Of a stretch of 64,000 nt of DNA, positions 21,985 to 36,942 are shown in pieces (the first letter of the stretch is position 1; each line of letters begins with the position of its first letter). The DNA is from Auanema rhodensis. Its lineage: Eukaryota > Nematoda > Chromadorea > Rhabditida > Rhabditidae. The stretch lies in the NCBI GenBank assembly GCA_964057225.1, contig CAXKVF010000079.1:62001-126000 (forward strand). Direction: 5' to 3'. Position numbers and translations under genes: made by a program. The notes beneath the pieces are model-generated. The model saw only the letters and a program-made list of their open reading frames with translations, did no database searches and had not been told where the DNA came from.

Positions 21985-24448
21985 CCCCATGTCCATATTA
22001 GTCTAAAAACAAATTTTTATTGATATTGGTTCATGGTAACCATGACTTTGAAATTTACGTGAACTTTAATTTATGCTAATTAAATGTACACGTGATGTGC
22101 ACTTGGTATGTAACTCGCTTCACGTGAAAGATAAAGAGATGCGGTTTTCAAAATTAAATTCCCCATGTCCATATTAGTCTAAAAACAAATTTTTATTGAT
22201 ATTGGTTCATGGTAACCATGACTTTGAAATTTACGTGAACTTTAATTTATGCTAATTAAATGTACAGGTGATGTGCACTTGGTATGTAACTCGCTTCACG
22301 TGAAAGATAAAGAGATGCGGTTTTCAAAATTAAATTCCCCATGTCCATATTAGTCTAAAAACCAATTTTTATTGATATTGGTTCATGGTAACCATGACTT
22401 TGAAATTTACGTGAACTTTAATTTATGCTAATTAAATGTACACGTGATGTGCACTTGGTATGTAACTCGCTTCACGTGAAAGATAAAGAGATGCGGTTTT
22501 CAAAATTAGATTCCCCATGTCGATATTAGTCTAAAAACAAATTTTTATTGATATTGGTTCATGGTAACCATGACTTTGAAATTTACGTGAACTTTAATTT
22601 ATGCTAATTAAATGTACACGTGATGTGCACTTGGTATGTAACTCGCTTCACGTGAAAGATAAAGAGATGCGGTTTTCAAAATTAGATTCCCCATGTCCAT
22701 ATTAGTCTAAAAACAAATTTTTATTGATATTGGTTCATGGTAACCATGACTTTGAAATTTACGTGAACTTTAATTTATGCTAATTAAATGTACACGTGAT
22801 GTGCACTTGGTATGTAACTCGCTTCACGTGAAAGATAAAGAGATGCGGTTTTCAAAATTAGATTCCCCATGTCCATATTAGTCTAAAAACAAATTTTTAT
22901 TGATATTGGTTCATGGTAACCATGACTTTGAAATTTACGTGAACTTTAATTTAAGCTAATTAAATGTACACGTGGTGTGCACTTGGTATGTAACTCGCTT
23001 CACGTGAAAGATAAAGAGATGCGGTTTTCAAAATTAGATTCCCCATGTCCATATTAGTCTAAAAACAAATTTTTATTGATATTGGTTCATGGTAACCATG
23101 ACTTTGAAATTTACGTGAACTTTAATTTAAGCTAATTAAATGTACACGTGGTGTGCACTTGGTATGTAACTCGCTTCACGTGAAAGATAAAGAGATGCGG
23201 TTTTCAAAATTAAATTCCCCATGTCCATATTAGTCTAAAAACAAATTTTTATTGATATTGGTGCATGGTAACCATGACTTTGAAATTTACGTGAACTTTA
23301 ATTTATGCTAATTAAATGTACACGTGATGTGCACTTGGTATGTAACTCGCTTCACGTGAAAGATAAAGAGATGCGGTTTTCAAAATTAGATTCCCCATGT
23401 CCATATTAGTCTAAAAACAAATTTTTATTGATATTGGTGCATGGTAACCATGACTTTGAAATTTACGTGAACTTTAATTAATGCTAATTAAATGTACACG
23501 TGATGTGCACTTGGTATGTAACTTGCTTCACGTGAAAGATAAAGAGATGCGGTTTTAAAAATTAGATTCCCCATGTCCATATTAGTCTAAAAACAAATTT
23601 TTATTGATATTGGTTCATGGTAACCATGACTTTGAAATTTAGGTGAACTTTAATTTATGCTAATTAAATGTACACGTGATGTGCACTTGGTATGTAACTC
23701 GCTTCACGTGAAAGATAAAGAGATGCGGTTTTCAAAATTAGATTCCCCATGTCCATATTAGTCTAAAAACAAATTTTTATTGATATTGGTTCATGGTAAC
23801 CATGACTTTGAAATTTACGTGAACTTTAATTTAAGCTAATTAAATGTACACGTGGTGTGCACTTGGTATGTAACTCGCTTCACGTGAAAGATAAAGAGAT
23901 GCGGTTTTCAAAATTAAATTCCCCATGTCCATATTAGTCTAAAAACAAATTTTTATTGATATTGGTGCATGGTAACCATGACTTTGAAATTTACGTGAAC
24001 TTTAATTTATGCTAATTAAATGTACACGTGATGTGCACTTGGTATGTAACTCGCTTCACGTGAAAGATAAAGAGATGCGGTTTTCAAAATTAGATTCCCC
24101 ATGTCCATATTAGTCTAAAAACAAATTTTTATTGATATTGGTTCATGGTAACCATGACTTTGAAATTTACGTGAACTTTAATTTAAGCTAATTAAATGTA
24201 CACGTGGTGTGCACTTGGTATGTAACTCGCTTCACGTGAAAGATAAAGAGATGCGGTTTTCAAAATTAAATTCCCCATGTCCATATTAGTCTAAAAACAA
24301 ATTTTTATTGATATTGGTGCATGGTAACCATGACTTTGAAATTTACGTGAACTTTAATTTATGCTAATTAAATGTACACGTGATGTGCACTTGGTATGTA
24401 ACTCGCTTCACGTGAAAGATAAAGAGATGCGGTTTTCAAAATTAGATT
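21985..24448 (+). repeat. 14-unit satellite block, copy 1 (16/15-unit offset)
   Basis: Marker order: consensus with G173A; CAGGTG; AAAAACCAAT; ATGTCGATATT; consensus; then two adjacent T90A/A111G units (22865 and 23041); T47G; T88A/C132T/C165A; C74G; T90A/A111G; T47G; T90A/A111G; T47G. The same order recurs from 24801, with the offset changing from 16 to 15 units because copy 2 has only one T90A/A111G unit at that point. Confidence 0.75.
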
Positions 24449-24800
24449 CCCCATGTCCATATTAGTCTAAAAACAAATTTTTATTGATATTGGTTCATGG
24501 TAACCATGACTTTGAAATTTAGGTGAACTTTAATTTATGCTAATTAAATGTACACGTGATGTGCACTTGGTATGTAACTCGCTTCACGTGAAAGATAAAG
24601 AGATGCGGTTTTCAAAATTAGATTCCCCATGTCCATATTAGTCTAAAAACAAATTTTTATTGATATTGGTGCATGGTAACCATGACTTTGAAATTTACGT
24701 GAACTTTAATTTATGCTAATTAAATGTACACGTGATGTGCACTTGGTATGTAACTCGCTTCACGTGAAAGATAAAGAGATGCGGTTTTCAAAATTAAATT

Positions 24801-27088
24801 CCCCATGTCCATATTAGTCTAAAAACAAATTTTTATTGATATTGGTTCATGGTAACCATGACTTTGAAATTTACGTGAACTTTAATTTATGCTAATTAAA
24901 TGTACACGTGATGTGCACTTGGTATGTAACTCGCTTCACGTGAAAGATAAAGAGATGCGGTTTTCAAAATTAAATTCCCCATGTCCATATTAGTCTAAAA
25001 ACAAATTTTTATTGATATTGGTTCATGGTAACCATGATTTTGAAATTTACGTGAACTTTAATTTATGCTAATTAAATGTACAGGTGATGTGCACTTGGTA
25101 TGTAACTCGCTTCACGTGAAAGATAAAGAGATGCGGTTTTCAAAATTAAATTCCCCATGTCCATATTAGTCTAAAAACCAATTTTTATTGATATTGGTTC
25201 ATGGTAACCATGACTTTGAAATTTACGTGAACTTTAATTTATGCTAATTAAATGTACACGTGATGTGCACTTGGTATGTAACTCGCTTCACGTGAAAGAT
25301 AAAGAGATGCGGTTTTCAAAATTAGATTCCCCATGTCGATATTAGTCTAAAAACAAATTTTTATTGATATTGGTTCATGGTAACCATGACTTTGAAATTT
25401 ACGTGAACTTTAATTTATGCTAATTAAATGTACACGTGATGTGCACTTGGTATGTAACTCGCTTCACGTGAAAGATAAAGAGATGCGGTTTTCAAAATTA
25501 GATTCCCCATGTCCATATTAGTCTAAAAACAAATTTTTATTGATATTGGTTCATGGTAACCATGACTTTGAAATTTACGTGAACTTTAATTTATGCTAAT
25601 TAAATGTACACGTGATGTGCACTTGGTATGTAACTCGCTTCACGTGAAAGATAAAGAGATGCGGTTTTCAAAATTAGATTCCCCATGTCCATATTAGTCT
25701 AAAAACAAATTTTTATTGATATTGGTTCATGGTAACCATGACTTTGAAATTTACGTGAACTTTAATTTAAGCTAATTAAATGTACACGTGGTGTGCACTT
25801 GGTATGTAACTCGCTTCACGTGAAAGATAAAGAGATGCGGTTTTCAAAATTAAATTCCCCATGTCCATATTAGTCTAAAAACAAATTTTTATTGATATTG
25901 GTGCATGGTAACCATGACTTTGAAATTTACGTGAACTTTAATTTATGCTAATTAAATGTACACGTGATGTGCACTTGGTATGTAACTCGCTTCACGTGAA
26001 AGATAAAGAGATGCGGTTTTCAAAATTAGATTCCCCATGTCCATATTAGTCTAAAAACAAATTTTTATTGATATTGGTGCATGGTAACCATGACTTTGAA
26101 ATTTACGTGAACTTTAATTAATGCTAATTAAATGTACACGTGATGTGCACTTGGTATGTAACTTGCTTCACGTGAAAGATAAAGAGATGCGGTTTTAAAA
26201 ATTAGATTCCCCATGTCCATATTAGTCTAAAAACAAATTTTTATTGATATTGGTTCATGGTAACCATGACTTTGAAATTTAGGTGAACTTTAATTTATGC
26301 TAATTAAATGTACACGTGATGTGCACTTGGTATGTAACTCGCTTCACGTGAAAGATAAAGAGATGCGGTTTTCAAAATTAGATTCCCCATGTCCATATTA
26401 GTCTAAAAACAAATTTTTATTGATATTGGTTCATGGTAACCATGACTTTGAAATTTACGTGAACTTTAATTTAAGCTAATTAAATGTACACGTGGTGTGC
26501 ACTTGGTATGTAACTCGCTTCACGTGAAAGATAAAGAGATGCGGTTTTCAAAATTAAATTCCCCATGTCCATATTAGTCTAAAAACAAATTTTTATTGAT
26601 ATTGGTGCATGGTAACCATGACTTTGAAATTTACGTGAACTTTAATTTATGCTAATTAAATGTACACGTGATGTGCACTTGGTATGTAACTCGCTTCACG
26701 TGAAAGATAAAGAGATGCGGTTTTCAAAATTAGATTCCCCATGTCCATATTAGTCTAAAAACAAATTTTTATTGATATTGGTTCATGGTAACCATGACTT
26801 TGAAATTTACGTGAACTTTAATTTAAGCTAATTAAATGTACACGTGGTGTGCACTTGGTATGTAACTCGCTTCACGTGAAAGATAAAGAGATGCGGTTTT
26901 CAAAATTAAATTCCCCATGTCCATATTAGTCTAAAAACAAATTTTTATTGATATTGGTGCATGGTAACCATGACTTTGAAATTTACGTGAACTTTAATTT
27001 ATGCTAATTAAATGTACACGTGATGTGCACTTGGTATGTAACTCGCTTCACGTGAAAGATAAAGAGATGCGGTTTTCAAAATTAGATT
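24801..27088 (+). repeat. 13-unit satellite block, copy 2 (16/15-unit offset)
   Basis: Copy of 21985-24448 lacking one unit. A private change, ACCATGATTTTGAAA, lies in the unit at 24977. The rare ATGTCGATATT variant occurs only in the units at 22513 and 25329, exactly 2,816 bp apart. Confidence 0.75.
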
Positions 27089-29375
27089 CCCCATGTCCAT
27101 ATTAGTCTAAAAACAAATTTTTATTGATATTGGTGCATGGTAACCATGACTTTGAAATTTACGTGAACTTTAATTAATGCTAATTAAATGTACACGTGAT
27201 GTGCACTTGGTATGTAACTTGCTTCACGTGAAAGATAAAGAGATGCGGTTTTAAAAATTAGATTCCCCATGTCCATATTAGTCTAAAAACAAATTTTTAT
27301 TGATATTGGTTCATGGTAACCATGACTTTGAAATTTAGGTGAACTTTAATTTATGCTAATTAAATGTACACGTGATGTGCACTTGGTATGTAACTCGCTT
27401 CACGTGAAAGATAAAGAGATGCGGTTTTCAAAATTAAATTCCCCATGTCCATATTAGTCTAAAAACAAATTTTTATTGATATTGGTGCATGGTAACCATG
27501 ACTTTGAAATTTACGTGAACTTTAATTTATGCTAATTAAATGTACACGTGGTGTGCACTTGGTATGTAACTCGCTTCACGTGAAAGATAAAGAGATGCGG
27601 TTTTCAAAATTAAATTCCCCATGTCCATATTAGTCTAAAAACAAATTTTTATTGATATTGGTGCATGGTAACCATGACTTTGAAATTTACGTGAACTTTA
27701 ATTTATGCTAATTAAATGTACACGTGATGTGCACTTGGTATGTAACTCGCTTCACGTGAAAGATAAAGAGATGCGGTTTTCAAAATTAGATTCTCCATGT
27801 CCATATTAGTCTAAAAACAAATTTTTATTGATATTGGTTCATGGTAACCATGACTTTGAAATTTACGTGAACTTTAATTTAAGCTAATTAAATGTACACG
27901 TGGTGTGCACTTGGTATGTAACTCGCTTCACGTGAAAGATAAAGAGATGCGGTTTTCAAAATTAAATTCCCCATGTCCATATTAGTCTAAAAACAAATTT
28001 TTATTGATATTGGTGCATGGTAACCATGACTTTGAAATTTACGTGAACTTTAATTTATGCTAATTAAATGTACACGTGATGTGCACTTGGTATGTAACTC
28101 GCTTCACGTGAAAGATAAAGAGATGCGGTTTTCAAAATTAGATTCCCCATGTCCATATTAGTCTAAAAACAAATTTTTATTGATATTGGTGCATGGTAAC
28201 CATGACTTTGAAATTTACGTGAACTTTAATTAATGCTAATTAAATGTACACGTGATGTGCACTTGGTATGTAACTTGCTTCACGTGAAAGATAAAGAGAT
28301 GCGGTTTTAAAAATTAGATTCCCCATGTCCATATTAGTCTAAAAACAAATTTTTATTGATATTGGTTCATGGTAACCATGACTTTGAAATTTAGGTGAAC
28401 TTTAATTTATGCTAATTAAATGTACACGTGATGTGCACTTGGTATGTAACTCGCTTCACGTGAAAGATAAAGAGATGCGGTTTTCAAAATTAGATTCCCC
28501 ATGTCCATATTAGTCTAAAAACAAATTTTTATTGATATTGGTGCATGGTAACCATGACTTTGAAATTTAGTGAACTTTAATTTATGCTAATTAAATGTAC
28601 ACGTGATGTGCACTTGGTATGTAACTCGCTTCACGTGAAAGATAAAGAGATGCGGTTTTCAAAATTAGATTCCCCATGTTCATATTAGTCTAAAAACAAA
28701 TTTTTATTGATATTGGTTCATGGTAACCATGACTTTGAAATTTACGTGAACTTTAATTTATGCTAATTAAATGTACAGGTGATGTGCACTTGGTATGTAA
28801 CTCGCTTCACGTGAAAGATAAAGAGATGCGGTTTTCAAAATTAGATTCCCCATGTCCATATTAGTCTAAAAACAAATTTTTATTGATATTGGTGCATGGT
28901 AACCATGACTTTGAAATTTACGTGAACTTTAATTTATGCTAATTAAATGTACACGTGATGTGCACTTGGTATGTAACTCGCTTCACGTGAAAGATAAAGA
29001 GATGCGGTTTTCAAAATTAGATTCCCCATGTCCATATTAGTCTAAAAACAAATTTTTATTAATATTGGTTCATGGTAACCATGACTTTGAAATTTACGTG
29101 AACTTTAATTTATGCTAATTAAATGTACACGTGATGTGCACTTGGTATGTAACTCGCTTCACGTGAAAGATAAAGAGATGCGGTTTTCAAAATTAGATTC
29201 CCCATGTCCATATTAGTCTAAAAACAAATTTTTATTGATATTGGTTCATGGTAACCATGACTTTGAAATTTACGTGAACTTTAATTTATGCTAATTAAAT
29301 GTACACGTGATGTGCACTTGGTATGTAACTCGCTTCACGTGAAAGATAAAGAGATGCGGTTTTCAAAATTAGATT
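27089..29375 (+). repeat. 13-unit satellite block, copy 1 (17-unit offset)
   Basis: Thirteen units, including T88A/C132T/C165A, C74G, A111G without T90A (27441), a 175-bp unit (28497), C9T with CAGGTG (28672) and TTATTAATATT (29024). The same order is present at 30080-32366, 2,991 bp away (16 x 176 + 175). A private change ATTCTCCATG lies at 27793. Confidence 0.85.
28497..28671 (+). repeat. 175-bp satellite length variant, copy 1
   Basis: One base is missing in AAATTTACGTGAAC, which reads AAATTTAGTGAAC at about 28569. This destroys the first of the three ACGTGA motifs. The same deletion recurs at 31488. Confidence 0.9.
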
Positions 29376-30079
29376 CCCCATGTCCATATTAGTCTAAAAA
29401 CAAATTTTTATTGATATTGGTTCATGGTAACCATGACTTTGAAATTTACGTGAACTTTAATTTAAGCTAATTAAATGTACACGTGGTGTGCACTTGGTAT
29501 GTAACTCGCTTCACGTGAAAGATAAAGAGATGCGGTTTTCAAAATTAAATTCCCCATGTCCATATTAGTCTAAAAACAAATTTTTATTGATATTGGTGCA
29601 TGGTAACCATGACTTTGAAATTTACGTGAACTTTAATTTATGCTAATTAAATGTACACGTGATGTGCACTTGGTATGTAACTCGCTTCACGTGAAAGATA
29701 AAGAGATGCGGTTTTCAAAATTAGATTCCCCATGTCCATATTAGTCTAAAAACAAATTTTTATTGATATTGGTGCATGGTAACCATGACTTTGAAATTTA
29801 CGTGAACTTTAATTAATGCTAATTAAATGTACACGTGATGTGCACTTGGTATGTAACTTGCTTCACGTGAAAGATAAAGAGATGCGGTTTTAAAAATTAG
29901 ATTCCCCATGTCCATATTAGTCTAAAAACAAATTTTTATTGATATTGGTTCATGGTAACCATGACTTTGAAATTTAGGTGAACTTTAATTTATGCTAATT
30001 AAATGTACACGTGATGTGCACTTGGTATGTAACTCGCTTCACGTGAAAGATAAAGAGATGCGGTTTTCAAAATTAGATT

Positions 30080-32366
30080 CCCCATGTCCATATTAGTCTA
30101 AAAACAAATTTTTATTGATATTGGTGCATGGTAACCATGACTTTGAAATTTACGTGAACTTTAATTAATGCTAATTAAATGTACACGTGATGTGCACTTG
30201 GTATGTAACTTGCTTCACGTGAAAGATAAAGAGATGCGGTTTTAAAAATTAGATTCCCCATGTCCATATTAGTCTAAAAACAAATTTTTATTGATATTGG
30301 TTCATGGTAACCATGACTTTGAAATTTAGGTGAACTTTAATTTATGCTAATTAAATGTACACGTGATGTGCACTTGGTATGTAACTCGCTTCACGTGAAA
30401 GATAAAGAGATGCGGTTTTCAAAATTAAATTCCCCATGTCCATATTAGTCTAAAAACAAATTTTTATTGATATTGGTGCATGGTAACCATGACTTTGAAA
30501 TTTACGTGAACTTTAATTTATGCTAATTAAATGTACACGTGGTGTGCACTTGGTATGTAACTCGCTTCACGTGAAAGATAAAGAGATGCGGTTTTCAAAA
30601 TTAAATTCCCCATGTCCATATTAGTCTAAAAACAAATTTTTATTGATATTGGTGCATGGTAACCATGACTTTGAAATTTACGTGAACTTTAATTTATGCT
30701 AATTAAATGTACACGTGATGTGCACTTGGTATGTAACTCGCTTCACGTGAAAGATAAAGAGATGCGGTTTTCAAAATTAGATTCCCCATGTCCATATTAG
30801 TCTAAAAACAAATTTTTATTGATATTGGTTCATGGTAACCATGACTTTGAAATTTACGTGAACTTTAATTTAAGCTAATTAAATGTACACGTGGTGTGCA
30901 CTTGGTATGTAACTCGCTTCACGTGAAAGATAAAGAGATGCGGTTTTCAAAATTAAATTCCCCATGTCCATATTAGTCTAAAAACAAATTTTTATTGATA
31001 TTGGTGCATGGTAACCATGACTTTGAAATTTACGTGAACTTTAATTTATGCTAATTAAATGTACACGTGATGTGCACTTGGTATGTAACTCGCTTCACGT
31101 GAAAGATAAAGAGATGCGGTTTTCAAAATTAGATTCCCCATGTCCATATTAGTCTAAAAACAAATTTTTATTGATATTGGTGCATGGTAACCATGACTTT
31201 GAAATTTACGTGAACTTTAATTAATGCTAATTAAATGTACACGTGATGTGCACTTGGTATGTAACTTGCTTCACGTGAAAGATAAAGAGATGCGGTTTTA
31301 AAAATTAGATTCCCCATGTCCATATTAGTCTAAAAACAAATTTTTATTGATATTGGTTCATGGTAACCATGACTTTGAAATTTAGGTGAACTTTAATTTA
31401 TGCTAATTAAATGTACACGTGATGTGCACTTGGTATGTAACTCGCTTCACGTGAAAGATAAAGAGATGCGGTTTTCAAAATTAGATTCCCCATGTCCATA
31501 TTAGTCTAAAAACAAATTTTTATTGATATTGGTGCATGGTAACCATGACTTTGAAATTTAGTGAACTTTAATTTATGCTAATTAAATGTACACGTGATGT
31601 GCACTTGGTATGTAACTCGCTTCACGTGAAAGATAAAGAGATGCGGTTTTCAAAATTAGATTCCCCATGTTCATATTAGTCTAAAAACAAATTTTTATTG
31701 ATATTGGTTCATGGTAACCATGACTTTGAAATTTACGTGAACTTTAATTTATGCTAATTAAATGTACAGGTGATGTGCACTTGGTATGTAACTCGCTTCA
31801 CGTGAAAGATAAAGAGATGCGGTTTTCAAAATTAGATTCCCCATGTCCATATTAGTCTAAAAACAAATTTTTATTGATATTGGTGCATGGTAACCATGAC
31901 TTTGAAATTTACGTGAACTTTAATTTATGCTAATTAAATGTACACGTGATGTGCACTTGGTATGTAACTCGCTTCACGTGAAAGATAAAGAGATGCGGTT
32001 TTCAAAATTAGATTCCCCATGTCCATATTAGTCTAAAAACAAATTTTTATTAATATTGGTTCATGGTAACCATGACTTTGAAATTTACGTGAACTTTAAT
32101 TTATGCTAATTAAATGTACACGTGATGTGCACTTGGTATGTAACTCGCTTCACGTGAAAGATAAAGAGATGCGGTTTTCAAAATTAGATTCCCCATGTCC
32201 ATATTAGTCTAAAAACAAATTTTTATTGATATTGGTTCATGGTAACCATGACTTTGAAATTTACGTGAACTTTAATTTATGCTAATTAAATGTACACGTG
32301 ATGTGCACTTGGTATGTAACTCGCTTCACGTGAAAGATAAAGAGATGCGGTTTTCAAAATTAGATT
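30080..32366 (+). repeat. 13-unit satellite block, copy 2 (17-unit offset)
   Basis: Copy of 27089-29375, including the 175-bp unit at 31488 and the TTATTAATATT unit at 32015. The order breaks on the right at 32367 (T47G unit against a T90A unit at 29376) and on the left at 29904. Confidence 0.85.
31488..31662 (+). repeat. 175-bp satellite length variant, copy 2
   Basis: Same one-base deletion as in the unit at 28497, at about 31560. It is best explained by block duplication rather than two independent events. Confidence 0.9.
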
Positions 32367-35300
32367 CCCCATGTCCATATTAGTCTAAAAACAAATTTTT
32401 ATTGATATTGGTGCATGGTAACCATGACTTTGAAATTTACGTGAACTTTAATTTATGCTAATTAAATGTACACGTGATGTGCACTTGGTATGTAACTCGC
32501 TTCACGTGAAAGATAAAGAGATGCGGTTTTCAAAATTAGATTCCCCATGTCCATATTAGTCTAAAAACAAATTTTTATTGATATTGGTTCATGGTAACCA
32601 TGACTTTGAAATTTACGTGAACTTTAATTTATGCTAATTAAATGTACACGTGATGTGCACTTGGTATGTAACTCGCTTCACGTGAAAGATAAAGAGATGC
32701 GGTTTTCAAAATTAGATTCCCCATGTCCATATTAGTCTAAAAACAAATTTTTATTGATATTGGTGCATGGTAACCATGACTTTGAAATTTACGTGAACTT
32801 TAATTTATGCTAATTAAATGTACACGTGATGTGCACTTGGTATGTAACTCGCTTCACGTGAAAGATAAAGAGATGCGGTTTTCAAAATTAGATTCCCCAT
32901 GTCCATATTAGTCTAAAAACAAATTTTTATTGATATTGGTGCATGGTAACCATGACTTTGAAATTTACGTGAACTTTAATTTATGCTAATTAAATGTACA
33001 CGTGATGTGCACTTGGTATGTAACTCGCTTCACGTGAAAGATAAAGAGATGCGGTTTTCAAAATTAGATTCCCCATGTCCATATTAGTCTAAAAACAAAT
33101 TTTTATTGATATTGGTTCATGGTAACCATGACTTTGAAATTTACGTGAACTTTAATTTATGCTAATTAAATGTACACGTGATGTGCACTTGGTATGTAAC
33201 TCGCTCCACGTGAAAGATAAAGAGATGCGGTTTTCAAAATTAGATTCCCCATGTCCATATTAGTCTAAAAACAAATTTTTATTGATATTGGTTCATGGTA
33301 ACCATGACTTTGAAATTTACGTGAACTTTAATTTATGCTAATTAAATGTACACGTGATGTGCACTTGGTATGTAACTCGCTTCACGTGAAAGATAAAGAG
33401 ATGCGGTTTTCAAAATTAGATTCCCCATGTCCATATTAGTCTAAAAACAAATTTTTATTGATATTGGTTCATGGTAACCATGACTTTGAAATTTACGTGA
33501 ACTTTAATTTATGCTAATTAAATGTACACGTGATGTGCACTTGGTATGTAACTCGCTTCACGTGAAAGATAAAGAGATGCGGTTTTCAAAATTAGATTCC
33601 CCATGTCCATATTAGTCTAAAAACAAATTTTTATTGATATTGGTTCATGGTAACCATGACTTTGAAATTTACGTGAACTTTAATTTATGCTAATTAAATG
33701 TACACGTGATGTGCACTTGGTATGTAACTCGCTTCACGTGAAAGATAAAGAGATGCGGTTTTCAAAATTAGATTCCCCATGTCCATATTAGTCTAAAAAC
33801 AAATTTTTATTGATATTGGTGCATGGTAACCATGACTTTGAAATTTACGTGAACTTTAATTTATGCTAATTAAATGTACACGTGATGTGCACTTGGTATG
33901 TAACTCGCTCCACGTGAAAGATAAAGAGATGCGGTTTTCAAAATTAGATTCCCCATGTCCATATTAGTCTAAAAACAAATTTTTATTGATATTGGTTCAT
34001 GGTAACCATGACTTTGAAATTTACGTGAACTTTAATTTATGCTAATTAAATGTACACGTGATGTGCACTTGGTATGTAACTCGCTTCACGTGAAAGATAA
34101 AGAGATGCGGTTTTCAAAATTAGATTCCCCATGTCCATATTAGTCTAAAAACAAATTTTTATTGATATTGGTTCATGGTAACCATGACTTTGAAATTTAC
34201 GTGAACTTTAATTTATGCTAATTAAATGTACACGTGATGTGCACTTGGTATGTAACTCGCTTCACGTGAAAGATAAAGAGATGCGGTTTTCAAAATTAGA
34301 TTCCCCATGTCCATATTAGTCTAAAAACAAATTTTTATTGATATTGGTTCATGGTAACCATGACTTTGAAATTTACGTGAACTTTAATTTATGCTAATTA
34401 AATGTACACGTGATGTGCACTTGGTATGTAACTCGCTTCACGTGAAAGATAAAGAGATGCGGTTTTCAAAATTAGATTCCCCATGTCCATATTAGTCTAA
34501 AAACAAATTTTTATTGATATTGGTTCATGGTAACCATGACTTTGAAATTTACGTGAACTTTAATTTATGCTAATTAAATGTACACGTGATGTGCACTTGG
34601 TATGTAACTCGCTTCACGTGAAAGATAAAGAGATGCGGATTTCAAAATTAGATTCCCCATGTCCATATTAGTCTAAAAACAAATTTTTATTGATATTGGT
34701 TCATGGTAACCATGACTTTGAAATTTACGTGAACTTTAATTTAAGCTAATTAAATGTACACGTGGTGTGCACTTGGTATGTAACTCGCTTCACGTGAAAG
34801 ATAAAGAGATGCGGTTTTCAAAATTAAATTCCCCATGTCCATATTAGTCTAAAAACAAATTTTTATTGATATTGGTGCATGGTAACCATGACTTTGAAAT
34901 TTACGTGAACTTTAATTTATGCTAATTAAATGTACACGTGATGTGCACTTGGTATGTAACTCGCTTCACGTGAAAGATAAAGAGATGCGGTTTTCAAAAT
35001 TAGATTCCCCATGTCCATATTAGTCTAAAAACAAATTTTTATTGATATTGGTGCATGGTAACCATGACTTTGAAATTTACGTGAACTTTAATTAATGCTA
35101 ATTAAATGTACACGTGATGTGCACTTGGTATGTAACTTGCTTCACGTGAAAGATAAAAAGATGCGGTTTTAAAAATTAGATTCCCCATGTCCATATTAGT
35201 CTAAAAACAAATTTTTATTGATATTGGTTCATGGTAACCATGACTTTGAAATTTAGGTGAACTTTAATTTATGCTAATTAAATGTACACGTGATGTGCAC

Positions 35301-36942
35301 TTGGTATGTAACTCGCTTCACGTGAAAGATAAAGAGATGCGGTTTTCAAAATTAGATTCCCCATGTCCATATTAGTCTAAAAACAAATTTTTATTGATAT
35401 TGGTGCATGGTAACCATGACTTTGAAATTTACGTGAACTTTAATTTATGCTAATTAAATGTACACGTGATGTGCACTTGGTATGTAACTCGCTTCACGTG
35501 AAAGATAAAGAGATGCGGTTTTCAAAATTAAATTCCCCATGTCCATATTAGTCTAAAAACAAATTTTTATTGATATTGGTTCATGGTAACCATGACTTTG
35601 AAATTTACGTGAACTTTAATTTATGCTAATTAAATGTACACGTGATGTGCACTTGGTATGTAACTCGCTTCACGTGAAAGATAAAGAGATGCGGTTTTCA
35701 AAATTAGATTCCCCATGTCCATATTAGTCTAAAAACAAATTTTTATTGATATTGGTGCATGGTAACCATGACTTTGAAATTTACGTGAACTTTAATTAAT
35801 GCTAATTAAATGTACACGTGATGTGCACTTGGTATGTAACTTGCTTCACGTGAAAGATAAAGAGATGCGGTTTTAAAAATTAGATTCCCCATGTCCATAT
35901 TAGTCTAAAAACAAATTTTTATTGATATTGGTTCATGGTAACCATGACTTTGAAATTTAGGTGAACTTTAATTTATGCTAATTAAATGTACACGTGATGT
36001 GCACTTGGTATGTAACTCGCTTCACGTGAAAGATAAAGAGATGCGGTTTTCAAAATTAGATTCCCCATGTCCATATTAGTCTAAAAACAAATTTTTATTG
36101 ATATTGGTGCATGGTAACCATGACTTTGAAATTTACGTGAACTTTAATTTATGCTAATTAAATGTACACGTGATGTGCACTTGGTATGTAACTCGCTTCA
36201 CGTGAAAGATAAAGAGATGCGGTTTTCAAAATTAAATTCCCCATGTTCATATTAGTCTAAAAACAAATTTTTATTGATATTGGTTCATGGTAACCATGAC
36301 TTTGAAATTTACGTGAACTTTAATTTATGCTAATTAAATGTACACGTGATGTGCACTTGGTATGTAACTCGCTTCACGTGAAAGATAAAGAGATGCGGTT
36401 TTCAAAATTAGATTCCCCATGTACATATTAGTCTAAAAACAAATTTTTATTGATATTGGTGCATGGTAACCATGACTTTGAAATTTACGTGAACTTTAAT
36501 TTATGCTAATTAAATGTACACGTGATGTGCACTTGGTATGTAACTCGCTTCACGTGAAAGATAAAGAGATGCGGTTTTCAAAATTAGATTCCCCATGTCC
36601 ATATTAGTCTAAAAACAAATTTTTATTGATATTGGTTCATGGTAACCATGACTTTGAAATTTACGTGAACTTTAATTTATGCTAATTAAATGTACACGTG
36701 ATGTGCACTTGGTATGTAACTCGCTTCACGTGAAAGATAAAGAGATGCGGTTTTCAAAATTAGATTCCCCATGTCCATATTAGTCTAAAAACAAATTTTT
36801 ATTGATATTGGTGCATGGTAACCATGACTTTGAAATTTACGTGAACTTTAATTTATGCTAATTAAATGTACACGTGATGTGCACTTGGTATGTAACTCGC
36901 TTCACGTGAAAGATAAAGAGATGCGGTTTTCAAAATTAGATT

